A stretch of DNA of 64,000 nucleotides from Marichromatium purpuratum 984 (GCF_000224005.2 NZ_CP007031.1:1579001-1643000); one strand, 5' to 3'; shown: positions 42,730 through 52,190, counted from the stretch's first letter. The notes: generated from the sequence alone by a model not told the origin. Program-made: numbers and translations.

Positions 42730-44118
42730 TCAGTCCGCGCCCTGGGCGGCGAGCCGCGCCAGGTGGCGCTCGCAGATCAGCCGCAGGTCGCGCCGCGACA
42801 GCGCGCTCGGCAGCAGTGGGCGCGGCGCGCCGGGCGGCAGCTCGGCGGTGAGCAGGTTGCGGGCGATACGGTACTCGCGCGCGGCGGGCGCGGCAGCGCC
42901 CTCGGCGCGATGCAGCTCGGCGAGCTGATAGTGCGCCCGCCAGCACTCGGGTTGGACATAGATGACGCGGGCCAGTTGCGTGCTCGCCGCCTGCGTGCGG
43001 CCCTGGCGCCGGGCGCAGCGCGCGCTGACGAGCAGCGCCTCGAGCGACCAGGGATCGCTGGCCAGGGCCTGTTCGCAGCTCGCCTGCGCCGCGGCGATCG
43101 CCCCGGTCTCGAACTCGAGCAGCGCGCGCAGCTCCAGTGCCGCCACCGAGCGGCGTTCGAGCGGGATCATGGCCAGCCGGGTCAGCGCCTCGGTGTAGCG
43201 CTCGGCGCGTGCCAGCTCCAGCGCCTCGGTATAGCAGCGCGCCGGGTCGAGCGGTGGCGGCGTGCGGCGCACCGGGCGGGGCGGGGTGAGGGCGGGCTGC
43301 GCGAGCGGGGCGTTGCTGAAATAGAAGATGCCGCGATGGACGTGCTGGCGTAGCAGTCCGATGTCGTTGGCGAGGGTCTCGGCGACGCCGACGATGAGGA
43401 AGCCGCCGGGGTTGAGCAGCCGCGCCAGCTGCGCGAGCACCTGGGCGCGGGTCGGCGGATCGAAATAGATCGAGACGTTGCGGTAGAAGATCACGTCCTG
43501 TCCCTGCAGCCCCGGCGGGTAGTCGCGGGCGAGCAGGTTGAGCGCGAGGAAGTCGACGCGCGCGCGGATGGCGGCGGCGAGCTGGTGCTGGCCGTTGTCG
43601 AGCCGGGTGAAGTGACGCGCGCGCAGTGCCGGGTCGAGGGCGCGGAAGGTAAAGGCGCCGTAGCGCCCGGCGCGAGCGCGCTCGAGCACCTCGGGGTCGA
43701 GGTCGCCGGCGCTGATGCGCACCGCGGCGGCGGCCTCGGCGCCGAGACGTTGCTCGAGGGCGATGGCGATCGAGTAGGGTTCCTCGCCGCTCGAACAGCC
43801 GGCCGAGAGGATGCGGATCGGCGTCTCCGGGGGCGCGTGGTCGCGCGCGCGCAGCGTCGGGATGAGGTGATCGGTGAGCAGCTCGAGGTGCTGGGCCTCG
43901 CGATAGAAGTAGGTCTCGTTGATCGTCAGCAGGCTGCCGAGCGCCATGAGTTCGGCCTCGTCGGCGCGCAGCCGGGCCAGATAGGCCGCGGGGCCGTCGC
44001 TCGCGGTGTGGGCGATGCGACGCGCCAGCGCCTCGCGCAGCGTCGTCTCGGAGGCGGCGTCGAAGTGCAGCCCGATCCGCTCCCTGATGAGCGTGCGCAG
44101 CGGGGCGAGATCGTTCAC
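42730..44118 (-). CDS. cheR: CheR-type protein-glutamate methyltransferase with C-terminal TPR repeats
   Basis: The 462-residue protein has a CheR domain (about 1-270) with LLTINETYFYREAQHLELL, LSAGCSSGEEPYSIAI, the ALNLLARDYPP block and FYRNVSIYF. TPR-like helices (about 300-425) follow, with ALELARAERYTEALTRL and ASCEQALASDPWSLEALLVSAR. CheR-TPR is the architecture of WspC. It methylates the receptor encoded at the head of the operon. The GTG at 44118 overlaps the cheB stop. Confidence 0.9.
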   Translation of the reverse strand: MNDLAPLRTLIRERIGLHFDAASETTLREALARRIAHTASDGPAAYLARLRADEAELMALGSLLTINETYFYREAQHLELLTDHLIPTLRARDHAPPETPIRILSAGCSSGEEPYSIAIALEQRLGAEAAAAVRISAGDLDPEVLERARAGRYGAFTFRALDPALRARHFTRLDNGQHQLAAAIRARVDFLALNLLARDYPPGLQGQDVIFYRNVSIYFDPPTRAQVLAQLARLLNPGGFLIVGVAETLANDIGLLRQHVHRGIFYFSNAPLAQPALTPPRPVRRTPPPLDPARCYTEALELARAERYTEALTRLAMIPLERRSVAALELRALLEFETGAIAAAQASCEQALASDPWSLEALLVSARCARRQGRTQAASTQLARVIYVQPECWRAHYQLAELHRAEGAAAPAAREYRIARNLLTAELPPGAPRPLLPSALSRRDLRLICERHLARLAAQGAD

Positions 44119-45152
44119 GACGGGGCGGGCGCGACGGCGCCGGTCAGGGTGCACAGACGCGGCGGGATCTCGGCCAGGGCGAGGACCTCGGCGGCGGCGC
44201 CGGCGACGATCGCCTCGCGGTTCATGCCGAAGATCACCGAACTGGCCTCGTCCTGGGCGATGGTCGGGGCCCCGGCGCGGCGCATCGCCAGCAGCCCGCG
44301 TGCGCCGTCGCGCCCCATCCCGGTGAGGATCACGCCGACGGCGCGTGCGCCGTAGTGCGCCGCCACCGACTCGAGCAGGTGATCGCAGCTCGGGCGGTAG
44401 ATGTCGCCGGCGGCGCGCGGCGAGAGCTGGATGCGCTGCTCGTGGTCGACGCCGAGGTGCTGGCCGGGGTCGGCGATGTGGACCCGGCCGGGGCGCAGCG
44501 CCTCGCCGGGCTCGGCGACGGCCACCGGCAGCGGACAGAGCCCGTCGAGCCAGGCGGCCATCGCCTGGGCGAAGCCGTCGGCGATGTGCTGGGCGATGAG
44601 CAGCGGCGCGGGGAAGTCGGGCGGCAGCGCGGCGAGGATCTGGGCGAGCGCGTGGGGACCGCCGGTCGAGGCGGCGATGGCCACCACCTGGGCGCGGTGA
44701 CGGCGCGGCTCGGGGGCCGCCGGGGCGAGGGCGGCGGGGGCCTGGGGGCGACGGATGTGGCGGATCACCGGCACCCCGGCGAGGGTGCGCAGCCGCTGCG
44801 CCAGGCGCGACGCGTCGCCGAGCGCCTCCTTGGGCAGGGCGTCGAGCGCGCCGTGCGCCACCGCGGCCATGGCGTTGCGCGCATCGGCCAGGTCCGAGAC
44901 CACCAGGATCGGGGTGGCGCGCGTCGACATGATCTCGGCGATGGCCTCGAGCCCGCCCATCCCCGGCATCTGCAGGTCCATGGTGATGATGTCGGGGGCG
45001 AGCTCCTGGGTCAGCCGCAGCGCCTCGCGGCCATTGCCGGTCTCGGCGCAGACCTCGAGACCGGCGGCGGCCTCGATCTGGGTGCGGATCAGCGCGCGTG
45101 CCAGCGGGCTGTCGTCGACCACCAGCACGCGGATCGGGCGGCCCGCGCTCAT
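44115..45152 (-). CDS. cheB: Protein-glutamate methylesterase CheB
   Basis: The 345-residue protein has a receiver domain (VVDDSPLARALI, acceptor Asp59 in ITMDLQMPGMGG) and a methylesterase domain with the triad Ser162 (AIAASTGGPHAL), His189 (LIAQHI) and Asp282 (LTGMGRDG). It demethylates chemoreceptors and gives adaptation. Its ATG overlaps the stop of the receptor gene, and its stop overlaps the cheR start. Confidence 0.94.
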   Translation of the reverse strand: MSAGRPIRVLVVDDSPLARALIRTQIEAAAGLEVCAETGNGREALRLTQELAPDIITMDLQMPGMGGLEAIAEIMSTRATPILVVSDLADARNAMAAVAHGALDALPKEALGDASRLAQRLRTLAGVPVIRHIRRPQAPAALAPAAPEPRRHRAQVVAIAASTGGPHALAQILAALPPDFPAPLLIAQHIADGFAQAMAAWLDGLCPLPVAVAEPGEALRPGRVHIADPGQHLGVDHEQRIQLSPRAAGDIYRPSCDHLLESVAAHYGARAVGVILTGMGRDGARGLLAMRRAGAPTIAQDEASSVIFGMNREAIVAGAAAEVLALAEIPPRLCTLTGAVAPAPS

Positions 45153-47089
45153 GCCGGATCCCGGGTGTCGGCGGCGGGCGCGGCGCCGAGCTCGAAGCGG
45201 TCGACGCGCTGGCCGAGGTTGGTCGAGAGCTGGGTCATCTGTTGGGCGACCTGGGCGATGCGCTGCACCGACTGGGCGGTGTCGGCGCTGGCGGTGACGA
45301 TCTCGCGCAGCGCCACTACCACCTGGTTGCTGGCGGTCTTCTGCTGCTGGGTCGAGAGGCTGATCTGTTGCGCCGAGCTGGTGGTCTCGCCGGCGGCCTC
45401 GACCAGCGAACGGAGGAGCCCGGAGCTGCGCGAGGAGGCCTCGAGACCCTCGGCGATGCTCTGCGAGCCCTTCTCAGAGTTGATCACCAGACGGTTGATG
45501 GCGTCCTGGATCTCGATGACCTTGTTGCTGATCTCGCTGGTCGAGTCGGTGACCGAGTCGGCCAGGCGGCGGATCTCGGCGGCGACCACGCCGAAGCGCT
45601 TGCCCGCCTCGCCGGCCGAGGAGGCCTCGAGCGCGGCGTTGAAGGCGATCAGCTTGGTCTGATCGGCGACGGTGTCGATGATCTCCATGACCTTGGAGAT
45701 CTCCTTGGACTTGTGGCCGAGGGCGACGATCTCGGCGAGCGCGTGCTGGTTGTCGCGACGGATCTCCTCCATCTGCGCGGCCAGCTGCTGCATCGACTCG
45801 GCCCCCTGCAGGCTGTCGTCGTAGGTGCGCTTGGCGATCTCGGCCACCGAGCCGGAGTACTCGGCGATCTGGGTCGAGGAGGCCGACAGCTCCTCCATGG
45901 TCGAGGTGATCTCAGCGATCGAGGCCGACATCTCGCTGGAGGTCGCCGCCTGGCCCTCGACGGCGCCGGCGATCTCGCGCGCGGCCTCGTCGACGGCGCG
46001 TGCATCCTGCTCGACCTCGCCGACGAGACCGTGGAGATGGCGGCGCATGCGCTCGCCGTCGTGACCGAGCGCGGCGAGTTCGTCGCGCCCGTCGATGGCG
46101 ATCTCGTGGCTGAGGTCGCCGGCGGCGATCTGCTTGATGCCGCCGGCGAGCCGGCGGATGCGCCGCTCGAGCGCGCGCGCCGTGAGCAGCGTCAGCACCA
46201 GGCTGAGGCCAGCGACCAGGGCCGCGACCAGCCAGGCCTCGCGGGTGCTGGCAGCGATCGCGGCGAGCGCCGCGCTGCGGTCGCGCACCAGCTCGATGAC
46301 CCCGATCGGGGTGCCGGAGTAGTCGGTCACGGCGCTGGCGTAGACCGCCACCGGGGTGGTGCCGAGCCGGGTGTGGACGAGCTGCGGGGTGCCGGCGAGC
46401 GCCGCGCGCAGCCGCGAGTCGTCGAGCAGCGGCTGGGCGCCGAAGGTACCGGCGAAGGTGCGCAGACCGTCGGCGCGGGCCAGGTGCAGCGCGGCGTCGA
46501 CGCCGTGATGCTGCTTGAAGTTGGCGAAGAAGTCGGCGCCGAAGGCCATGCCGAACTCCACCGAGCCGACATGACGCCCCTGCCACGCCACCGGGACGAT
46601 GCCGCGCGCGCCGAGGTTGGCCACCCCGACCTCGAGCCCGCGCTGGGGCTCGCGCTCGCGGTTGGTGTCGACCACCGAGTGACGGAAGCCGGAGAGGTCG
46701 TCGCCGTAGCGCTCGGGCATGTGCAGGCGCAGCATCGAGGTCGCCGGCGGGGTGTGGAACTGGAACTGCACCACGCCATAGTCAGCGTGGAGCTTGCGAT
46801 AGGCCGGTTCGAGCGCCGCGCGCAGCCAGGCGCGGTCGCCTGCGGCGAAGTGCGACTGGATATCGGGGAGGTTCGCCACCAGGGTGCTCATCGCCGCGGC
46901 CAGCCGGGTCTCGGCGGCGATCTCGGCCTGCAGACTGTCGGCATAGAGCGCGAGTTGCTCGTGCTCGGCCTCGGCGGTGAGGCGATCGATGTCGTGGAGG
47001 TTGTTGTAGGTGAGTGCCGCCACGGCCAGGGCGATGGCCAGCCCCATGCCCAGCAGGATATTGGCCCACAGCGGGAGATACTTGAACAT
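45149..47089 (-). CDS. Methyl-accepting chemotaxis protein
   Basis: The 646-residue protein has TM1 (about 7-27), a large periplasmic sensor domain (about 28-265), TM2 (about 275-297), HAMP and a signalling domain. The hairpin tip is TVADQTKLIAFNAALEASSA, followed by GEAGKRFGVVAAEIRRLADS. No C-terminal NWETF-type pentapeptide is present. It is the first gene of the operon and probably its dedicated receptor. The periplasmic region (HMPERYGDDLSGFRHSVVDT and GMAFGADFFANF) resembles dCache/double-domain sensors; the ligand is unknown. Confidence 0.9.
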   Translation of the reverse strand: MFKYLPLWANILLGMGLAIALAVAALTYNNLHDIDRLTAEAEHEQLALYADSLQAEIAAETRLAAAMSTLVANLPDIQSHFAAGDRAWLRAALEPAYRKLHADYGVVQFQFHTPPATSMLRLHMPERYGDDLSGFRHSVVDTNREREPQRGLEVGVANLGARGIVPVAWQGRHVGSVEFGMAFGADFFANFKQHHGVDAALHLARADGLRTFAGTFGAQPLLDDSRLRAALAGTPQLVHTRLGTTPVAVYASAVTDYSGTPIGVIELVRDRSAALAAIAASTREAWLVAALVAGLSLVLTLLTARALERRIRRLAGGIKQIAAGDLSHEIAIDGRDELAALGHDGERMRRHLHGLVGEVEQDARAVDEAAREIAGAVEGQAATSSEMSASIAEITSTMEELSASSTQIAEYSGSVAEIAKRTYDDSLQGAESMQQLAAQMEEIRRDNQHALAEIVALGHKSKEISKVMEIIDTVADQTKLIAFNAALEASSAGEAGKRFGVVAAEIRRLADSVTDSTSEISNKVIEIQDAINRLVINSEKGSQSIAEGLEASSRSSGLLRSLVEAAGETTSSAQQISLSTQQQKTASNQVVVALREIVTASADTAQSVQRIAQVAQQMTQLSTNLGQRVDRFELGAAPAADTRDPA

Positions 47090-47227
47090 CGCAGGCTTCC
47101 GTAGTGATCCGCGGGGCCGGCTGCCACTCTGGGGCCGGCGTGATGGCGCCGCCACCGCAGGCGATGGGCGGCGCGTCAGCTGCGGATGCTAGCGCAGCCG
47201 CGCCCAGGGCGCGACCACGCGCTGCGC

Positions 47228-47800
47228 TCAGGCACTCAGTTGCAGTGTCGGCGCCTCGAGCGCCTCGACCAGATGGGGGATCTGCGAGAGGGCGGGGGCG
47301 CCGTCCATCAGCAGCGCGATGGGCATCACCTCGAAGATCTCCTCGGGTGGCGCGCCGAACTCCAGCGCCGAGCGCGCGTGTAGACGGATGTGCTCGCGGC
47401 GCTGCTCGACCAGGGCGATGCCGAGCGCGATCAGCTCGCGCACATGGTGCTCGATCGGACCGCGCCCAAGCACGTACTCGCGCCAGGAGTCCTCCCAGGA
47501 TTCCCACATCTCGCCGCCGCCGCTGGGGCTGGCCTTGAGAAACAGCGCGATCTTGCGCACCTGACTGAGTTCGCCATCGCCGGCGCCGAGACGCTGTGCC
47601 GCATCGCTGTGGATGTCGATGCAGCGCCGGCACTGCTTGGCCAGGGCGATACCGAGGGTGATCAGCTCCTTGCTGGCGCGGTCGATGCGGCCCTTCTTGG
47701 TGCTCTCCTGGGAGAGTTCGCCGATGATCTCGAGGAATTCCTCGAGTCCGTACTCGCGGGCGCGGCTGAGTGAGTGCTTGAAGGTGTCGGGACTGCTCAT
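47228..47800 (-). CDS. Carboxymuconolactone decarboxylase/AhpD-like protein with two domains
   Basis: The 190-residue protein contains two copies of the CMD helical fold. The first keeps the redox motif CRRCIDIH (Cys57, Cys60, His64), as in AhpD-like peroxidase partners. The second has the matching stretch EQRREHIRLHARSALEFGA without cysteines, so it is structural only. It probably takes part in thiol-dependent redox chemistry. It lies downstream of the receptor operon start on the same strand but 138 bp away, so it is probably a separate unit. Confidence 0.72.
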   Translation of the reverse strand: MSSPDTFKHSLSRAREYGLEEFLEIIGELSQESTKKGRIDRASKELITLGIALAKQCRRCIDIHSDAAQRLGAGDGELSQVRKIALFLKASPSGGGEMWESWEDSWREYVLGRGPIEHHVRELIALGIALVEQRREHIRLHARSALEFGAPPEEIFEVMPIALLMDGAPALSQIPHLVEALEAPTLQLSA

Positions 47801-48243
47801 GGTCGATGGGTTCCTACTGCTGTCGGGGCCGGGGTGGAGAGATCCGTCCGGCGTCGGACACCCGGTGCGGGCGAATGGGGTGAAGCCAAGTGCAGGTGTC
47901 GAAACCGTGCGCCCGGTCACGGTTGCGGACGACGGCTCGAGGCCGGTGCGTCGACGTTGCGTCGTCGGCGCGCCGGTGTCTCCACGCTAGCCCAAGGCGC
48001 GCTCGCGGATCAATCGTCGCGCGCCGCCGCGCGACGGCGTCGCCCTGCTTTCAATGGCTTGCCCGCGTCCCCATGATCGGAGGCTCGGCCTGTCACCGAT
48101 CGCCCGACCCGTGCCCGGTGCGAGCCGTGCGGTGCGCCCGGAGTGATGCGAACGTGTCCGTCCATGCGGATCGTGGTCGCTGTCGCGGGGCGATCGGCGT
48201 TAGGATGCGACCAGCGGACAGCAGCTGACCGGGAGGCCCCTCC
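47801..48243. other. Intergenic region without a recognisable gene
   Basis: This 443-bp divergent region between the CMD gene and malQ contains open frames in several registers, but none has family similarity or a good start. The one structure I can point to is an 8-bp inverted repeat, GTCGCGCG (48016-48023) with CGCGCGAC (48028-48035). Promoters for both flanking genes presumably lie here. Confidence 0.5.
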
Positions 48244-49758
48244 ATGCACCGCACCAGCGGTATCCTGCTCCACCCGACCTCGTTGCCCAGTCCCTTCGGG
48301 ATCGGCGACCTGGGGCCGGGTGCCTACCGATTCGTCGACTTCCTCGCCGCCGCCGGCCAGGGGCTGTGGCAGATGTTGCCGCTCGGTCCCACCGGCTATC
48401 ACGACTCACCCTATCAGTGCACCTCGGCGTTCGCCGGCAACCCGTTGTTGATCAGTCCGCAGCGGCTGCTCGAGGCCGGTTGGCTCGATCCCGAGGATCT
48501 GGAGCAGGCGCCGGCCTTCGCCGCCGACCGGGTCGAGTACGAGGCCGTCGGCGCTTGGAAGCGCGCGCTGCTCGAACGCGCCCGGCGCGGCTTCGAGGCG
48601 CGCGCCACGGCGGTGCAGCGCGAGGCCTATGCCGCCTTCTGCGAGACCCATGGCGACTGGCTCGAGGACTTCGCCCTCTACAGCGGTCTCAAGGCCTTCC
48701 ACGCGCAGCGCCCCTGGACCCAGTGGGCGCGCGACTACGCCCTGCGCGATCCCGGCGCGCTGGCGCGCTGGGCCGCGGCCAACGGCGAGGCGCTGGCGCT
48801 GCAGCGCTTCGTCCAGTTCTGCTTCTTCGAGCAGTGGCAGGCGCTGCGTGACTATGCCCATGCCCGTGGCGTGCGCCTGATCGGCGATATCCCGATCTTC
48901 GTCGCCCACGACTCGAGCGAGGTGTGGACCCACCCGCACTGGTTCGAACTCGACGCCGAGGGCGAACCGACGGTGGTCGCCGGGGTGCCGCCGGACTATT
49001 TCAGCGCCACCGGACAGCGCTGGGGCAACCCGCTGTATCGCTGGTCGGCGCTGGCCGCCGACGACTACGCCTTCTGGGTGGCGCGGCTGCGCCAGGTGCT
49101 CGGGCTGGTCGATCTGGTGCGCGTCGATCACTTCCGGGGCTTTGCCGGTTACTGGGAGATCCCCGCCGACGAGCCGACCGCGGTCAACGGGCGCTGGGTC
49201 GCCGGGCCGGGGATGCGGCTCTTCAGCGTGCTCCAGGCGGCGCTCGGCGAGGATCCGCCGCTGATCGCCGAGGACCTCGGGGTGATCACCGAGGACGTCG
49301 AGGCGCTGCGCGACGGGCTGGGACTGCCGGGGATGGCGATCCTCCAGTTCGGCTTCGAGGACATCCCCGAGGGTTTCGGGCGGTCTTACTTCCTGCCCCA
49401 TCACCACCGCCCCCGTCAGGCCGTCTACACTGGCACCCACGACAACAACACCCTGCGCGGCTGGTGGGACAGCCGCGACGAGTCGGTACGCCGCCACGCC
49501 CGGGTCTATCTCAACACCGACGGTCATGAGATCCACTGGGACTTCATCCGCAGCGCCCTCGGCTCGGTGGCGGAGATGGCGCTGTTTCCGCTGCAGGACG
49601 TGCTCGGGCTCGGCGCCGAGGCGTGCATGAACCGCCCCGGCACCGCCGAGGGCAACTGGGAGTGGCGCTTTCGCGAGGAGATGCTCGAGGCCGGCAGCGC
49701 CGAGCGGTTGCGCGCGCTCAGTCGACTCTTCGGGCGGCTGCCGCACCCTGAGGGTTGA
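48244..49758 (+). CDS. malQ: 4-alpha-glucanotransferase (amylomaltase)
   Basis: MalQ transfers alpha-1,4-glucan segments in glycogen and maltodextrin metabolism. The 504-residue GH77 protein starts RTSGILLHPTSLPSPFGIGDLG and has IGDIPIFVAHDSSEVW, GNPLYRW, LVRVDHFRGFAGYWEIP (nucleophile Asp), LIAEDLGVIT (acid/base Glu) and YTGTHDNNTLRGWW. All catalytic carboxylates are present. It stands alone on the plus strand. Confidence 0.96.
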   Translation: MHRTSGILLHPTSLPSPFGIGDLGPGAYRFVDFLAAAGQGLWQMLPLGPTGYHDSPYQCTSAFAGNPLLISPQRLLEAGWLDPEDLEQAPAFAADRVEYEAVGAWKRALLERARRGFEARATAVQREAYAAFCETHGDWLEDFALYSGLKAFHAQRPWTQWARDYALRDPGALARWAAANGEALALQRFVQFCFFEQWQALRDYAHARGVRLIGDIPIFVAHDSSEVWTHPHWFELDAEGEPTVVAGVPPDYFSATGQRWGNPLYRWSALAADDYAFWVARLRQVLGLVDLVRVDHFRGFAGYWEIPADEPTAVNGRWVAGPGMRLFSVLQAALGEDPPLIAEDLGVITEDVEALRDGLGLPGMAILQFGFEDIPEGFGRSYFLPHHHRPRQAVYTGTHDNNTLRGWWDSRDESVRRHARVYLNTDGHEIHWDFIRSALGSVAEMALFPLQDVLGLGAEACMNRPGTAEGNWEWRFREEMLEAGSAERLRALSRLFGRLPHPEG

Positions 49759-49767
49759 GCGCGGCGC

Positions 49768-50586
49768 TCAGCGCGCCGGGGTGGCGCCGAGATAGGCGAT
49801 CCAGCCGGCGTCGGGCTCGCCGCGCTCGACCGCGACGAAGTCGCCGTCGGGCTCACCCTCGGCGTCCCAGCCCTGCCAGTAGACGCCGACCTCGCCGAAG
49901 CCGGCCTCGGCGAGCAGCTCGCGCAGCTCGGGCAGGGTCCACAGCCGCCACTGATAGCTGAAGGCGCGCTCGAGCCGCGAGCCGTCGTCGAAGGCGAAGT
50001 GGATGTGACACTCCAGATCGCTGCTGATCGGGTCGAAGCGCGCCTGCTCCCAGATGTAGTCGAAGTCGCCCTGCTCGGGGTCGGCGACACGGCGCGCCTC
50101 GCGGATCACCCGCGGGGCGTCGTAGCCGCCGTAGACATCGAGCAGGAAGACCCCGTCGGGGGCGAGCGCGCGGCGCACCGCGCGGAAGTAGTCGCCGAGC
50201 GTCTCGCGGCTGCGCAGCAGCCAGTAGCTGAAGTTCATCGCCACCACCAGGTCGACGGGCGCGGTGGCGGCCTCACGGACATCGGCTTGGCGCAGCGCCA
50301 GCCGTGCGCGCGCCTCGGGCGCGAGCGCGGCGAGGGTGTGGGTGCGCGCCCAGTCGAGCACCGCGGCGTCGAGATCGATGCCGAGGGCCTGATTGTCGGG
50401 GCGGCGGCGCACCCAGGCCGCGGCGATTGCGGCGCTGCCGCAGAAGTCCTCGCGCAGCCGTCGCGCCGGACGGCCGCGCAGGTCGGTGACGAGCTGATCG
50501 AGCAGGTCGATCTCGGCCTCCGGGGCCTGGACGGCGAGTTCGTAGAGACGGTGACGGTCGGCGGTGCTGGCGCGGGTATCGGACAT
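49768..50586 (-). CDS. Class I SAM-dependent methyltransferase
   Basis: The 272-residue protein has a Rossmann-like SAM domain: LREDFCGSAAIAAAWVRRRP (motif I variant), ALGIDLDAAVLDWAR (motif II acidic) and VDLVVAMNFSYWLLRSRETL. The later LPELRELLAEAGFGEVGVYWQGWD is typical of small-molecule methyltransferases. The substrate is unknown. It converges on malQ with 9 bp between the stop codons. Confidence 0.78.
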   Translation of the reverse strand: MSDTRASTADRHRLYELAVQAPEAEIDLLDQLVTDLRGRPARRLREDFCGSAAIAAAWVRRRPDNQALGIDLDAAVLDWARTHTLAALAPEARARLALRQADVREAATAPVDLVVAMNFSYWLLRSRETLGDYFRAVRRALAPDGVFLLDVYGGYDAPRVIREARRVADPEQGDFDYIWEQARFDPISSDLECHIHFAFDDGSRLERAFSYQWRLWTLPELRELLAEAGFGEVGVYWQGWDAEGEPDGDFVAVERGEPDAGWIAYLGATPAR

Positions 50587-50651
50587 GGGGCGATGATCTG
50601 GCCGGGACGGGTCGGGCGATGATGCCTGCTCGGCGGGCGAGAAGAAACGGG

Positions 50652-50680
50652 TTGAAAGCCGTCGGGGTTTCGGTTAAAGT
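50652..50680 (+). promoter_or_regulatory. Promoter of tRNA-Ser
   Basis: TTGAAA (50652-50657) and TAAAGT (50675-50680) are separated by exactly 17 bp and lie about 45 bp upstream of the tRNA, a good sigma-70 promoter for a stable RNA gene. The promoter sits just upstream of the divergent methyltransferase gene. Confidence 0.65.
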
Positions 50681-50725
50681 TCACGGCTCAAACGCGCTGC
50701 AGGTCTTCCTGTCGGCGTGTTTTCC

Positions 50726-50816
50726 GGAGAGGTGTCCGAGTGGTTTAAGGAGCACGCCTGGAAAGTGTGTATAGGTTAATAGCCTATCGTGGGTTCGAAT
50801 CCCACCCTCTCCGCCA
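50726..50816 (+). tRNA. tRNA-Ser (anticodon GGA)
   Basis: The 91-nt sequence folds as a class II tRNA. It has the acceptor pair GGAGAGG/CCTCTCC, a D-arm with GTGG, the anticodon loop CTGGAAA (anticodon GGA), a long variable arm (TATAGGTTAATAGCCTATC region) and a T-arm GTGGGTTCGAATCCCAC. It ends in encoded CCA. It reads UCC and UCU serine codons. Confidence 0.97.
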
Positions 50817-50822
50817 CACAGC

Positions 50823-50854
50823 AAAAAATACCGCCCTCGAGGCGGTATTTTTTT
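50823..50854 (+). terminator. Rho-independent terminator of tRNA-Ser
   Basis: TACCGCC pairs with GGCGGTA around CTCGA, extended by an A-run before and a T-run after (TTTTTTT to 50854). It starts 7 nt after the CCA end. The flanking A and T runs make it potentially bidirectional. Confidence 0.9.
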
Positions 50855-51182
50855 GTCCGCATCTCCTCGCCCCGATCGCCGGGGCACCCGGGCTGATCCT
50901 CAGCCGCCCCGACGGGGTGGATAGCGTCCGGCCTCGGGTCGCGCATGTCTCGCGCATCATCTCCGCCGGAGTCGTCCGTACCCGCTGTCAACTTCCCCAA
51001 TCCTGTGCGCTGCGCGCGCGGATTCGCCTGCTGCTGCGGATCGTCCGGGCCGATCGGGCCGGTGGCCGCTGGCTGACGGGGCGAGCCGGGCGGTCTCGAT
51101 GAAGGCGCCGCGCCGGATGCTTGCCATCCCTGTCCCGGAGCTGTGGCCGCCTCTGTTCGCGGTCTCTGGGCGGATTGAACCC
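50855..51182. other. Intergenic region without a recognisable gene
   Basis: About 330 bp lie between the tRNA terminator and the end of the glycosyltransferase gene. Open frames on both strands are shadows without a ribosome binding site or family similarity. I see no repeat or tRNA-associated attachment-site duplication here. Confidence 0.45.
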
Positions 51183-52127
51183 TCAGCCGCGCCAGGGCCG
51201 CAGCGCGAGCCGTCGCCCGTCGGTGAACGCGCCGCGCAGGGTGCGCCACTGCGGGTTGAGCGAGAGCGCACGCAGATGGCTGGCGCAGGCCCGCGCCGGG
51301 CGGCCCTCGGCGCGGTGCCATTCGGCCTCGCCGACCAGCAACCGGGCGCGGGCGCGGCGCAGTGCGAGCGGGTGCGCAGTGCCGAGTTCGGGGCGGTAGC
51401 GCCGGATGATCTGCGCCAGCGCCGCGAGCCGCGCCTCGGTGCGAGCGGCCTCGGCCTCGGCGCGTCTCTCGTAGTCGCAGTAGACGCGCGGGCTGAAGCC
51501 GACCGCCCCGGCGCTGGCCAGGCGCAGCCACAGGTCCCAGTCCTCTGCAGAATGCAGTTGGCGGTCGAATCCCTTCGCATTGTGCAACGCATCGCGTCTG
51601 GCCACGACCGTCGAGGTGCCGACCACGTTCTCGGCGAACAGCAGCGCGGCGGGGTGGGAGAGCCGGCGGAACGCGTCGTCGCCCTCGAGCAGTCGCCGGA
51701 ATCCGGGCCAGAGGCTGAAGCAGTCGCCATGGTCCTCGCCGTCGGCGCCGACATGGCGGTAGTTGGTGAAGCTCATCACCAGCTCGGGGTCGCGGCGGTG
51801 GAGGGCGAGCTGCGCGGCGAGCTTGCCCGGGTACCAGCAATCATCGGCGTCGAGAAAGGCGACCAGCTCGCCGCGCGCCGCGGCGATGGCCTGGTTGCGC
51901 GCGTGCGCTGCGCCATGACCGCCGAGCCGGATCGGGCGCAGCCAGCGCGCGTGCCGGGCGCGCGCACACAGCCAGTCCCAGGTGCCGTCCTCGGAGCCGT
52001 CGTCGACGACCAGCACCTCGAAGGTCTCGAGCTGCTGGGCGAGAACGCTGTCGATCGCGCGCGGCAGCTGCTCGAGACAGTCGCGGGTGGGGATGATGAT
52101 CGAGACCTGGATGGGCTGGGGCGACAT
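51183..52127 (-). CDS. Family 2 glycosyltransferase
   Basis: The 314-residue protein has a GT-A fold N-terminus: VSIIIPTRDCLEQLPRAIDSVL, LVVDDGSEDGTWDWL, ARNQAIAAARGELVAFLDADDCWYPGKL (DxD region) and SAEDWDLWLRLASAG. It should transfer a sugar from a nucleotide donor in surface polysaccharide or glycan synthesis. It is divergent from a family 4 glycosyltransferase with 63 bp between starts. Confidence 0.88.
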   Translation of the reverse strand: MSPQPIQVSIIIPTRDCLEQLPRAIDSVLAQQLETFEVLVVDDGSEDGTWDWLCARARHARWLRPIRLGGHGAAHARNQAIAAARGELVAFLDADDCWYPGKLAAQLALHRRDPELVMSFTNYRHVGADGEDHGDCFSLWPGFRRLLEGDDAFRRLSHPAALLFAENVVGTSTVVARRDALHNAKGFDRQLHSAEDWDLWLRLASAGAVGFSPRVYCDYERRAEAEAARTEARLAALAQIIRRYRPELGTAHPLALRRARARLLVGEAEWHRAEGRPARACASHLRALSLNPQWRTLRGAFTDGRRLALRPWRG

Positions 52128-52190
52128 GGCGAGTCCTCTGGCATTGATGTTGCTCGAGGCGCAGCAGTTCGCATGCCAAACGGAAACATC

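Noticed and set aside
50826-51182. Integration site (att) downstream of tRNA-Ser
   Set aside because: tRNA 3' ends are common attachment sites, but no repeated copy of the tRNA end and no integrase gene is visible in the window.
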